Source: Dyadobacter jiangsuensis (lineage in GTDB: Bacteria; Bacteroidota; Bacteroidia; Cytophagales; Spirosomataceae). Taken from it: a DNA stretch of 64,000 nt. Location of the stretch: NCBI RefSeq assembly GCF_003014695.1, contig NZ_PYAS01000011.1, forward strand, positions 62,001 to 126,000, in the 5' to 3' direction. Made by a program: the position numbers and the translations under genes. Of this stretch, positions 20,001 to 26,548 are shown in pieces; the stretch's first letter is position 1; each line of letters opens with the position of its first letter. The notes under the pieces were generated by a model. The model ran no database searches. It saw only the letters and a program-made list of their open reading frames with translations, and was not told the DNA's origin.

Positions 20001-20152
20001 AGTCCCTTGCCGGTGAGCTCATCGACTTTTTTCCACTCTGCATTGTAATTCTTAACCGGGTCTTGTCCGTAGGTGTGCATAGTTAATGATAAGATAATGG
20101 TGATGATCAGATAGTAACCGAAGGTGTAGGCTATTTTCATCGTGCGGATCAT
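14063..20152 (-). CDS. Bacterial alpha-2-macroglobulin family protein
   Basis: A very large exported protein of about 2029 residues. A signal peptide ends near residue 30 (MHTYGQ), and it has no lipobox, unlike E. coli YfhM. A helical N-terminal part of about 350 residues precedes macroglobulin (MG) domains with the MG2-type motif ADRSLYRPGQTVYYKG, then the A2M domain and a thioester/alpha-alpha-barrel region. The thioester motif is CAEQ with Cys1483 and Gln1486, intact for covalent trapping. Bacterial relatives are thought to trap attacking proteases in the periplasm and often pair with penicillin-binding protein 1C, which is absent here. A reading frame extends to 20230, but a promoter-like element at 20173-20200 and the signal peptide support ATG 20152, or 20140 four codons later. 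It is translationally coupled to the acetyltransferase gene. Confidence 0.92.
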   Translation of the reverse strand: MIRTMKIAYTFGYYLIITIILSLTMHTYGQDPVKNYNAEWKKVDELTGKGLAKDALQQVKKIYGLAKQERQEAQVIKAAVYMTQLQAENRENNTIASIKELEEEMAASTGPARSILASLVASEYYAYYQTIRWQLYNRTATVSFDKKDIATWSTEDFHQKIGALFLESLHEEAILKKTRLDSYDAIITKGNMRKLRPTLFDLLAFRALEYFSSDERNIKKPAYAFEINTASAFDPAADFVHRKFETKDSASLEHHALLLYQKLIAFHLEDKDPGALIDVDLARLQYISQKSVHPDKAELYYLAVNHVANQYQSTPAAAQAWYLKAASLNEKADQYKPGKDSAGQFERVKALEICQQVVRDNPDTEGGVNAFNLSKSILRKSFSFSVETVNSISKPFRVFVKYRNLDRLHFRVIKASEFLRRRLEDDQNGTKWSALASVQAVKSWEQKLIDIKDFQEHSVEVKADGLPSGEYILLASLDPHFDNNNAAVGAMICYVSDISFIQKGDDFFVLNRETGEPLPGAKVQLWQKRYDYNTRTFIKNKGTLLTADKDAHFKRAHIRQVNYGEQHMLDITHGSDRLFVQEKTNQYYYNEDAEPASDEGKERIYLFADRSLYRPGQTVYYKGIVAKADGVFTNQQEEFTAVLYNANAEHVAEAKHRVNAFGSFSGSFVIPGNGLTGNFYIQVRDNFRVDFHVEEYKRPRFAVEFDTLKAAYKINDTIKVTGKAIAYAGNAIDAATVKYRVVRAPRFPYAWARKRWWVSEEPMIIAHGEAVTDASGQFHVDFEAIPDRKVDPKADPIFEYTIHADVTDSNGETRSAETAVSVGYKSYVLKADIPSEMETGQFKTLAIRTENLAGVFAPAEANIRITRVMPENRLIRTRYWERPDLFVMSKSEFIASFPHDEYDRETEMENWEKAGSPVTKTVQLQPDSLVPVSEFNLPTGFYQIEILSTNAAGEKLTEVKFTELKDPGAKKPAYPQYVAATPATAAEPGEKGFYMLGTSATKAFVISTTNRKSGPAGFAFLTFNEELKRFDYTPSDADRGGYQVDYVFVKHNRIHAHTESIAVPWTNKDLKIEYATFRDKTLPGSKETWKVKISGYKKESVAAEMLGSMYDASLDQFYPHHWRKPYVWPVSRSLGSWTDSGNFDETNANVFYGYNENYKSFEKRYDELIFNPYQRRYAHSRRVYKAALGNNSAPAGGAAIPEAAPMAAEEMADFAKEGDPALSEVVKVGYGVNNREQQAAAEKQPTPANRTNFNETAFFLPDLKTDNEGNITFSFTMPEALTRWKFQALAHTQELALGYSSKEIVTQKDLMVQPNAPRFLREGDRISFPVKVANLGSSPVNGEVSLTLFDTETNESLDKLFKNDKPSRSFSIAARQSSTAFFTLEIPKGFTKMVTWRAVAKAGNLSDGEENVLPVLSNRMLVTESMPIGVKGNGSKHFTFEKLLGSAKSATLTHQSVTVEYSSNPAWYAVQSLPYLMEYPYECAEQTWNRYYANSLASYIVNASPRVAAVFKSWKGTDALQSNLAKNQELKSLLLQETPWVLASKSEDEQKRNIALLFDLVRMENELNGAMRKLQEMQSPNGGFVWFKGGPDDRYMTQYIVTGIGHLQKIKALHPSQTESINAMLEKALPYLDKRIEEDYDRLVKSKSDLKKYIPGPVEIQYLYARSFFAKPVPPATQKAYQYYRERARLTWLSQTKLLQGMTALISHRTNDAKTAGQILESLRQTAVKNDELGMYWKNVQRGWWWHEAPIERQALLIEAFQEISNDQQTVGELKTWLLKNKQTNNWESTKATAEASYALLMNGSDWLAEAPQATVRIGNTEVSSKDEKTEGGTGYFKKTIAAGITAQMGNIDVSVNGNSGASQPGSWGAVYWQYFEDLDKITFAETPLKLAKQLFVETNTDSGPVLTPVREGDAVKVGDKIKVRIELRVDRDMEYVHMKDMRASGLEPVNVLSGYRWQGGLGYYESTRDASTNFFFNALRKGTYVFEYPLFITHEGGFSNGITTIQCMYAPEFTAHSEGVRLKALPSK

Positions 20153-20172
20153 TTGGTTTGTGATGAATAGGA

Positions 20173-20200
20173 TAAAGATAGTAAAACGTCGCGGTGCCAA
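20173..20200 (-). promoter_or_regulatory. Candidate promoter of the alpha-2-macroglobulin gene
   Basis: On the minus strand TTG (20200-20198) is followed after 17 bp by TATCTTTA (20180-20173), one base off TAnnTTTG. The transcript would start about 14 bases before ATG 20152. The spacer is slightly shorter than usual, so this is tentative. Confidence 0.4.
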
Positions 20201-20382
20201 AAGCGGCATTGAGCAGCCGGAAAGGGTCATTCAGCAAACAACCGGCGAAAGCCTTGCCTTGCAGAAGTATAAAACATCTACATTGCCTCTTTTTGCAATA
20301 TGAAGTATCTTTAAATAGTGCTTTTGCAAAATATAACTAATTACTACTCTTCTTGAACGAATTTTATTTTTAAGTAAACTCT

Positions 20383-21456
20383 ATGCGTACGATCATGTTG
20401 GTGGCGGGGATCATCGTCGCACTGGTTTTGGGGAAACTGTTTATTTTCTCTAAACCCGGTGAAGGCAAAGACTCCGATGCGAAAAAAGGTGGTGAGGGGA
20501 AAAATGCGAAGTCCTCCGGCGGTGCTGTGCCGGTGAATGTGTTTATTGTGGGGATGGAATCTATTGAAAATCAGATTTTTGCGTCAGGTACTGTGTTGCC
20601 CAATGAGGAAGTGAACCTGATGGCAGAGATATCCGGCAGGCTCGTGAAACTCGACATCAAGGAAGGATCGTATGTGGCCAAAGGGCAGCTGATCGCGAAA
20701 ATCAATGACCGGGAATTGCAAGCGCAGTTGCAGAAGGTTGCTTATAACCAGGATTTGAGTAAAAAGATAGAAGCACGGCAAAAGAAGTTGCTGAACGTCG
20801 AGGCGATTAACCTGGAAGAATATGATGTTACTTCCAACAACATCCGGGTTTTGGAAGCAGAAAAAGAAGTGATAGAAGCACAGCTTGAAAAAACGGAAAT
20901 CCGGGCACCTTTCAGCGGACGTATCGGGTTGAAGTTCATCAGCGAAGGTGCATACCTGGCGCCGGGTACGCCCATCGTGACGATTGTTCAGAGTAATCCG
21001 GTCAAAATCGATTTCACGGTTCCTGAAAAATACAGCCCGAGCATCCGGGTAGGAAGTTCGGTCAAATTCAATCTGGACGGCGATCCGTCGACCTACACTG
21101 CCAGAATTTTGGCGATCGACCCAAAAGTAGACGAGAACCTTCGTACGCTGCGTGTACGCGCGCTCGCCAACAACCCCGAAGGCCGGTTCGTACCAGGGAT
21201 GTTTGTGAAAGTATTGGCGGACCTCGAGGCCAATCGCTCCGCAATGATGATCCCTACCGAAGCGATTGTGCCGGTTTTGAAGGGCAAAAAAGTTTTTGTT
21301 GTGAAAGACGGCAAAGCGCAGGAAGCGATGGTGACGACAGGCTTGCGTACCGACAAAAAGATCCAGATCATAGACGGTTTGCAGCCCGGTGATTCGCTGA
21401 TTACCTCGGGGATCATCGCGATCAAACCTAACACCGCCGTGAAGGTCAACCTATGA
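20383..21456 (+). CDS. RND efflux periplasmic adaptor (membrane fusion protein)
   Basis: A 357-residue adaptor that would link the inner-membrane RND pump encoded next to an outer-membrane channel. An uncleaved N-terminal membrane anchor (about 4-22) is followed by a low-complexity Lys/Gly linker (about 27-45). The lipoyl/barrel-sandwich domain comes next (EISGRLVKLDIKEGSYVAKGQ), split by a short alpha-hairpin (about 105-170) and closed by FSGRIGLKFISEGAYL, then a beta-barrel and membrane-proximal domain. The short hairpin is typical of AcrA/MdtA-like adaptors. The last four bases overlap the pump gene (ATGA), so the two are translationally coupled. Upstream, the 230-bp region shared with the divergent alpha-2-macroglobulin gene has only a weak promoter match. 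Confidence 0.93.
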   Translation: MRTIMLVAGIIVALVLGKLFIFSKPGEGKDSDAKKGGEGKNAKSSGGAVPVNVFIVGMESIENQIFASGTVLPNEEVNLMAEISGRLVKLDIKEGSYVAKGQLIAKINDRELQAQLQKVAYNQDLSKKIEARQKKLLNVEAINLEEYDVTSNNIRVLEAEKEVIEAQLEKTEIRAPFSGRIGLKFISEGAYLAPGTPIVTIVQSNPVKIDFTVPEKYSPSIRVGSSVKFNLDGDPSTYTARILAIDPKVDENLRTLRVRALANNPEGRFVPGMFVKVLADLEANRSAMMIPTEAIVPVLKGKKVFVVKDGKAQEAMVTTGLRTDKKIQIIDGLQPGDSLITSGIIAIKPNTAVKVNL

Positions 21457-24400
21457 GCATATCAACCCTTTCTATCAAAAGGCCGGTTCTCGCGATAGTG
21501 ATGAACCTGCTGATCATTCTGTTCGGGTTCCTGGGCTACAAGTTCCTGGGGATGCGCGAATTCCCGTCGATCGATCCGCCGGTGGTGTCCATTCGCACGA
21601 GCTACACGGGCGCGAATGCCGACATTATCGAGTCGCAGATCACCGAGCCGCTCGAAAAGCAGCTCAACAGTATTGAGGGTATTAAGTCCATCAGCTCTAC
21701 CAGTAGCCAGGGTACGAGCCAGATCACGGTCGAATTCGACATTGGCGTGGACATGGAGCGCGCTGCGAACGACGTGCGCGACAAGGTAGGTTCCGCATCG
21801 CGTACATTACCCCTTGATATCGACGGCCCGCCGGTGGTAAGCAAGGCCGATGCGAACTCGGAGCCTATTATCGTACTGACATTCACGAGCAACACACGCT
21901 CGCACCTCGAGGTGAGCGACTACGCCGAGAACGTGATCGCGCAACGCCTGCAAACGATCGAGGGCGTGAGCGAAATCCGCATTTTCGGACAGAAGAAATA
22001 TGCGATGCGGATCTGGATGGATCCGGTCAAAATGGCTTCGCTGGGCATTACAACCCAGGATGTGAAAACCGCACTCGATAAGGAGAATGTGGAATTGCCG
22101 AGCGGAAAACTGGCTGGCGATAATACCGAGCTGACCGTGAAGACGATCGGCCGCTTCCGCACCGAAGAGGATTTTAATGAAATGATCATTAAAAACTCCG
22201 CCACGCAGACGATCCACCTGAAAGATATCGGTTCGGCGACGTTGGGACCTGAGAACGAGGAAACAATCCTGCGCCTCGACAATGTGCCGATGATCGGTCT
22301 GGCGATTTCGCCGATGCCGGGCGCAAACTACCTCAATATCGCCGAGGAAGTGAACAAGCGGATGGAGGCCATTAAGAAGGAACTGCCCAAAGATTACAAG
22401 CTGGACACGCTGATCGATAACACCATTTTCGTGGAGCGCTCGATTGAAGAAGTAGGGGAGACGCTGCTGATCGCGATTGTACTGGTGGTGATCATTATTT
22501 ACCTCTTCTTCCGCGACTGGCTCATAGCGTTCCGCCCGCTCATTGATATACCCGTTTCGCTCATTGGTACATTCTTCATTATGTACATTATGGGCTTCTC
22601 GGTGAATGTACTCACGTTGCTCGCGATCGTGCTCGCGACGGGACTCGTGGTCGATGACGGGATTGTGGTCACGGAGAATATTTTCAAGAAAATCGAGCAG
22701 GGTATGAGCCCGATTGAGGCGGCCATTAAAGGCTCGAACGAGATCATATTTGCGGTATTATCCACATCCATTACGCTGGCTTCTGTGTTTTTGCCCGTGA
22801 TTTTTATGGAGGGTTTTGTAGGAAAACTGTTCCGGGAGTTCGGTATCGTTATTTCCGCCGCTGTATTGATCTCCGCGTTCGTTTCACTGACGCTTACGCC
22901 GATGCTGAATGCGTACCTCGTGCGCAAGACACATAAGAAAAGCTGGTTTTACGAAAAGACGGAGCCGTTTTTTGAAAAGATCACCAATGACTACGGTAAT
23001 GCACTGGCGAAGTTTCTGAAAATGCGCTGGGTTGCCGCGCCGCTGGTAGCTATTACGTTGGGCATGATCTGGTTTTTCGGGAAAGACCTTCAATCGGAAC
23101 TGGCACCGCTCGATGATCGGAATTGGTTTCGGATCAATATGACAGCGCCGGAAGGTTCCTCTTTCGAATTTACCGACCGCTATGTGCAGGACGTAGGCAA
23201 TATGCTCATGGACTCGATGCCGGGTAAAAAGGGGCTGATGCTGATCACCTCGCCGGGGAACTCCGGCCTTGGCGCTGCCAATACCGGTAGCGGGCGTATC
23301 GCATTGGTAGATAAGAAATTGAGGAAAGAATCGCAGCAGGAAATCGCGGATTATATCAACAAGAAACTCAAACAAATGCCCGATGCCAAGTCGTTTGTCG
23401 TACAGCAACAGACGATTTCGGTGGATTCGCGGGGCGGTTTGCCGATCCAGTATGTGATCCAGGCGCCGGATTTTGAAAAATTGCGGGAGTACCTTCCCAA
23501 ATTCATGGAAGAAGTGTCCGAAGACCCCACTTTCGCGATCACGGATGTCAACCTGAAATTCAGCAAGCCTGAAATCCAGATCAAGATCGATCGTGAGAAA
23601 GCGAAATCGCTGGGTGTTTCGGTGCAGGACGTTGCGCAGACGATGCAGCTTGCATTTGCAGGGCAGCGGTTTGGGTATTTCACCATGAATGGCCGTCAGT
23701 ACCAGGTAATAGGCCAGTACGACCGCGCTAACCGTGACGAGCCGCTGGATTTGAAGAGTATGTTTGTCAAAACGAATACGGGCCAGCTGGTGCAGCTGGA
23801 TAACATCGTGAAAGCAGAAGAGGAGAGCAGCCCACCGCAGCTTTTCCACTTCAACCGCTACATGAGCGCCACTGTGCAGGCCGCGCTTGCGCCCGGGAAG
23901 ACTGTTGGTGACGGCATCGCTGCCATGGACCGTATCCGCGATAAATTGAACGACGAGACGATCCAGACGGCATTAAGCGGCTCCTCCCGCGACTACGCCG
24001 AGAGTTCATCAAATACCATGTTCTCGTTCTTCCTGGCATTGATACTGATCTACTTCATCCTGGCGGCGCAGTTCGAGAGTTTCGTGGATCCTTTCATCAT
24101 TATGTTTACGGTGCCTCTGGCGATCGGTGGAGCTGTATTCTCGCTCTGGTTCTTCGATCAGACACTCAATATTTTCAGTCAGATCGGTATGATCATGCTC
24201 ATTGGCCTCGTAACGAAGAATGGTATCCTCATCGTCGAGTTTGCCAACCAGCTGCGTGAGCAGGGACGAAGCATTCAGGAAGCGGCATTGGAAGCGGCCA
24301 CAATGCGTTTCAGGCCTATTCTGATGACGAGCCTGGCGACCGTCCTCGGTGCATTGCCTATTGCGATGGCGTTAGGCTCCGCAGGCCGCAGCCGCATGTC

Positions 24401-24566
24401 CATGGGGATTGTAATCATGGGAGGGCTGCTATTCTCGCTCGTTCTGACCCTGTATGTCATCCCGGCCATTTACACATTCTTCTCACGGCCTAAGAACTTC
24501 GAAAAAATGAAGATGATCGAGCGCGTGGCTAGGGATAGCGAATTGGAGGAGCCGGCGCATTTTTGA
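21453..24566 (+). CDS. RND-family efflux pump permease subunit
   Basis: A 1037-residue inner-membrane proton-driven exporter of the AcrB/MexB/MdtB type, with twelve expected transmembrane helices and two large periplasmic loops. TM1 starts at SIKRPVLAIVMNLLIILFGF. The proton-relay acidic pair is in VVDDGIVVTENIF (helix 4), and the matching lysine is in GLVTKNGILIVEFANQL (helix 10). The porter region GREFPSIDPPVVSI-type start (MREFPSIDPPVV) is typical. It starts within the adaptor stop codon. No TolC-like channel gene follows, so the complex must borrow one from elsewhere. No regulator gene is adjacent. Substrates (drugs, lipids, metabolites) cannot be predicted. Confidence 0.95.
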   Translation: MSISTLSIKRPVLAIVMNLLIILFGFLGYKFLGMREFPSIDPPVVSIRTSYTGANADIIESQITEPLEKQLNSIEGIKSISSTSSQGTSQITVEFDIGVDMERAANDVRDKVGSASRTLPLDIDGPPVVSKADANSEPIIVLTFTSNTRSHLEVSDYAENVIAQRLQTIEGVSEIRIFGQKKYAMRIWMDPVKMASLGITTQDVKTALDKENVELPSGKLAGDNTELTVKTIGRFRTEEDFNEMIIKNSATQTIHLKDIGSATLGPENEETILRLDNVPMIGLAISPMPGANYLNIAEEVNKRMEAIKKELPKDYKLDTLIDNTIFVERSIEEVGETLLIAIVLVVIIIYLFFRDWLIAFRPLIDIPVSLIGTFFIMYIMGFSVNVLTLLAIVLATGLVVDDGIVVTENIFKKIEQGMSPIEAAIKGSNEIIFAVLSTSITLASVFLPVIFMEGFVGKLFREFGIVISAAVLISAFVSLTLTPMLNAYLVRKTHKKSWFYEKTEPFFEKITNDYGNALAKFLKMRWVAAPLVAITLGMIWFFGKDLQSELAPLDDRNWFRINMTAPEGSSFEFTDRYVQDVGNMLMDSMPGKKGLMLITSPGNSGLGAANTGSGRIALVDKKLRKESQQEIADYINKKLKQMPDAKSFVVQQQTISVDSRGGLPIQYVIQAPDFEKLREYLPKFMEEVSEDPTFAITDVNLKFSKPEIQIKIDREKAKSLGVSVQDVAQTMQLAFAGQRFGYFTMNGRQYQVIGQYDRANRDEPLDLKSMFVKTNTGQLVQLDNIVKAEEESSPPQLFHFNRYMSATVQAALAPGKTVGDGIAAMDRIRDKLNDETIQTALSGSSRDYAESSSNTMFSFFLALILIYFILAAQFESFVDPFIIMFTVPLAIGGAVFSLWFFDQTLNIFSQIGMIMLIGLVTKNGILIVEFANQLREQGRSIQEAALEAATMRFRPILMTSLATVLGALPIAMALGSAGRSRMSMGIVIMGGLLFSLVLTLYVIPAIYTFFSRPKNFEKMKMIERVARDSELEEPAHF

Positions 24567-24581
24567 GTATTCGGGTACTGG

Positions 24582-24612
24582 TTGACTATACAGCCGGGGT
24601 TTGCTAACTTTG
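24582..24612 (+). promoter_or_regulatory. Bacteroidota-type promoter of the PIN toxin-antitoxin pair
   Basis: TTG (24582-24584), a 20-bp spacer and a perfect TAnnTTTG box, TAACTTTG (24605-24612). Transcription would begin near 24619, a little over ten bases before the ATG of the antitoxin-like gene. This is the best promoter match in the window. Confidence 0.8.
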
Positions 24613-24631
24613 GTATAAATAGCTATCAACC

Positions 24632-24847
24632 ATGCAAGCTACACCGAAATCGAATTTGACAAACCTCCAACAGGAACTGCTGCAATTATATGCGCGGCAG
24701 GTGAGTGAGGAGGATTTGAAAAATATTAGAGAGCTGATCGGCGCTTATTTCGCTGGTCGGCTTAATTCACTTGCCGATGCAGCATGGGATAAGAATGGCT
24801 GGACTCAACAAGATATGGATGATATTTTGAACGAATCCAGCCAGTAA
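24632..24847 (+). CDS. Small antitoxin-like protein
   Basis: A 71-residue, mostly helical, soluble protein directly upstream of a PIN-domain gene, with 3 bp between stop and start. The size, position and acidic C-terminal tail (WTQQDMDDILNESSQ) suggest the antitoxin of a type II toxin-antitoxin pair; the tail could occupy the toxin active site. A DNA-binding motif is not obvious: the N-terminal half, with LQQELLQLYARQVSEEDL and a following helix, could be a small helical dimerisation domain. A strong promoter lies about 20 bp upstream. The assignment rests on context and general composition; no specific antitoxin family is recognised with certainty. Confidence 0.72.
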   Translation: MQATPKSNLTNLQQELLQLYARQVSEEDLKNIRELIGAYFAGRLNSLADAAWDKNGWTQQDMDDILNESSQ

Positions 24848-24850
24848 TGA

Positions 24851-25255
24851 ATGAAAATTGTTCTGGACACTAACGTCCTGCTTGTATCGCTTCCCACCCA
24901 TTCCAAATACCATCCTATCTTTCAGGCATTGCTGCGGAAAGAGTACGATCTCTTTGTTACCAATGAGACATTGATGGAGTACGAAGAACAGATTGGTAAA
25001 AGGTTAGGTGTAAAGCGTACCGAATTGCAATTGATCGAGTTGTTGAACCTGTCCAACGTGCACAAAATTGTTCCCTACTACTTTTGGCAATTAATTGAAC
25101 AGGATGCCGACGATAACAAATTCATCGATTGTGCCGTGAGTGCCGGTGCAGACTACCTGGTTAGCAATGACCGCCATTTCGATGTGTTGGCATCGATCGA
25201 ATTTCCGAAAATGAAGGTCATCAGGGCTGAGGCGTTTCTGGAAATGCTAACTTGA
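24851..25255 (+). CDS. PIN-domain toxin of a type II toxin-antitoxin pair
   Basis: A 134-residue PIN-fold ribonuclease of the putative toxin PIN family (COG1569-like). The opening MKIVLDTNVLLVS supplies Asp6, NETLMEYEE supplies Glu39/Glu43, QDADDNKFIDCA supplies Asp88/Asp93, and ADYLVSNDRHF supplies Asp107: the conserved acidic set that binds Mg and cuts RNA. It would be a translation-inhibiting toxin restrained by the small protein encoded just upstream. An out-of-frame ATG overlaps the antitoxin stop codon; the chosen ATG at 24851 gives the proper PIN start. The stop lies about 10 bp from the convergent desaturase gene. Family assignment is secure; target RNA is unknown. Confidence 0.9.
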   Translation: MKIVLDTNVLLVSLPTHSKYHPIFQALLRKEYDLFVTNETLMEYEEQIGKRLGVKRTELQLIELLNLSNVHKIVPYYFWQLIEQDADDNKFIDCAVSAGADYLVSNDRHFDVLASIEFPKMKVIRAEAFLEMLT

Positions 25256-25265
25256 TTTCGCTAGA

Positions 25266-26348
25266 TTACCGCGTTCCCATGTTTTTTAACATCCTCACAT
25301 GAGATCCCAATGCATTGCGGAAGTTGGGTTTTGCATTGTAAATCAATCCGAACTCCAAGGCCGTGGCTTTTACAATGGGAGATAGCGCGTGGTAATGGAT
25401 GTGTGAAATGGACGGGAAAAGGTGGTGCTCGATCTGGTAATCCAGGCCACCGATGAACCACGAAAGAATGCGGTTTTTTCCTGCGAAATTGGAGGTAGTT
25501 TGCAGCTGGTGAACAGCCCAGGCGTTCTCGATACAGCCGGAAGAATCAGGTTCCGGTTGGTCCGCGCCTTCTACGACGTGGGCCATTTGAAATATAGTAC
25601 TTAATATCATTCCGGCCGTGCCATGCATGATCAGAAAGCCCACGAGCCATTCTCCGAAAGAAAGTGAAGTAATGCAGAGCGGGATGATGCAAATGAAGGC
25701 AATGTAGGCCAATTTTGTAGCTACCAGCCGTATCAGTTCTTTTCTGGGAAATGGCTTGGTCATGCCGGATTTGGCCATTCGGTTAAAAATCCCGATTTCC
25801 TTGAAGTCTTTCCATAGAAATGAAAGCGTCATGAGGCTATACAGGAAAAATGCGTAGATGTGCTGAAAGCGGTGGATGAATTTCTGCTTCTCCTGGAATG
25901 AAAGCCGTAGCAAAAACTTGCCGGTAATGTCCTCGTCGACCTCGTGAATATTGGTGTAGGTATGGTGCAGCCGGTTGTGTTGCACTTCCCAGTTATAGGC
26001 GTTTCCTCCGAGCAGGTAAATGGAAGCACCAAAAATCTTGTTCAGCCGGTTGGCGGTCGAGAGGGAGCCGTGGATAGCATCGTGCATGACCGACATGCCG
26101 ACCCCGGCAACGCCCAGGCCCATTACCACTGCAAAACCCGCCATGGCCAGCAGGTTGAACTGATTGGAAAGAATGAGTGCATACGGTACCAGATAGAGGC
26201 TCAGCATGAACATGGCCTTGTAAATAATGCCGGAGCCGCCGGATTTGCATAGTTTGTTGACAGAGAAATGCTGATCAACGCGATGTCTGAGGGTAGGGAA
26301 AAACGTGCTCTTTTCCGGGTTCGTGAATTTGATTTTGTGAGATTGCAT
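25266..26348 (-). CDS. Membrane fatty acid (acyl-CoA/acyl-lipid) desaturase
   Basis: A 360-residue integral-membrane diiron desaturase that introduces a double bond into a fatty-acyl chain, probably for membrane fluidity. All three histidine boxes are present: HDAIH (89-93), HNRLHH (124-129) and QIEHH (305-309). The QIEHH form is typical of front-end or linoleoyl-type desaturases, though the N-terminal cytochrome b5 domain found in many of these is absent. Four hydrophobic spans flank the boxes. The reading frame is open up to 26510, but the ATG at 26348 begins the usual soluble N-terminus (SHKIKFTNPEKSTFFPTLR) and the extra upstream residues look non-coding. It converges with the PIN toxin gene. 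Confidence 0.9.
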   Translation of the reverse strand: MQSHKIKFTNPEKSTFFPTLRHRVDQHFSVNKLCKSGGSGIIYKAMFMLSLYLVPYALILSNQFNLLAMAGFAVVMGLGVAGVGMSVMHDAIHGSLSTANRLNKIFGASIYLLGGNAYNWEVQHNRLHHTYTNIHEVDEDITGKFLLRLSFQEKQKFIHRFQHIYAFFLYSLMTLSFLWKDFKEIGIFNRMAKSGMTKPFPRKELIRLVATKLAYIAFICIIPLCITSLSFGEWLVGFLIMHGTAGMILSTIFQMAHVVEGADQPEPDSSGCIENAWAVHQLQTTSNFAGKNRILSWFIGGLDYQIEHHLFPSISHIHYHALSPIVKATALEFGLIYNAKPNFRNALGSHVRMLKNMGTR

Positions 26349-26494
26349 GGAAGCGCGCGGAATGCACGGTTTAGATGAGTGGGGTTGCGTTGACAGAACG
26401 GTTCTCTGGAGACAATTATTAGCAAAACAGCTTTTTAATTTTAGTTTTGAAAAAACAACGCGAGAGATCACAAAGGAAATATCCCTGGACAAAC

Positions 26495-26530
26495 GAAAAG
26501 AGGCCGGCATCGCTGCCGACCTCTTTTCAT
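26495..26530. terminator. Terminator downstream of metK
   Basis: GAAAAGAGG (26495-26503) pairs with CCTCTTTTC (26520-26528), with an inner GGCA/TGCC stem and a 4-nt loop. Both outer flanks are T- or A-rich, so it can stop metK transcription on the minus strand and also work in the other direction. Confidence 0.85.
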
Positions 26531-26548
26531 TTTCTATAACTCAAATGC

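Noticed and set aside
20153..20230. N-terminal extension of the alpha-2-macroglobulin to 20230
   Set aside because: It precedes the signal peptide, looks non-coding, and would place the start upstream of the candidate promoter box at 20173-20180.
22884..23849. A 321-codon frame on the minus strand
   Set aside because: Antisense to the RND pump; His/Arg-rich and without motifs.
26349..26510. N-terminal extension of the desaturase to 26510
   Set aside because: The 54 extra residues look like random translation, overlap the metK terminator region, and the usual family start is at 26348.
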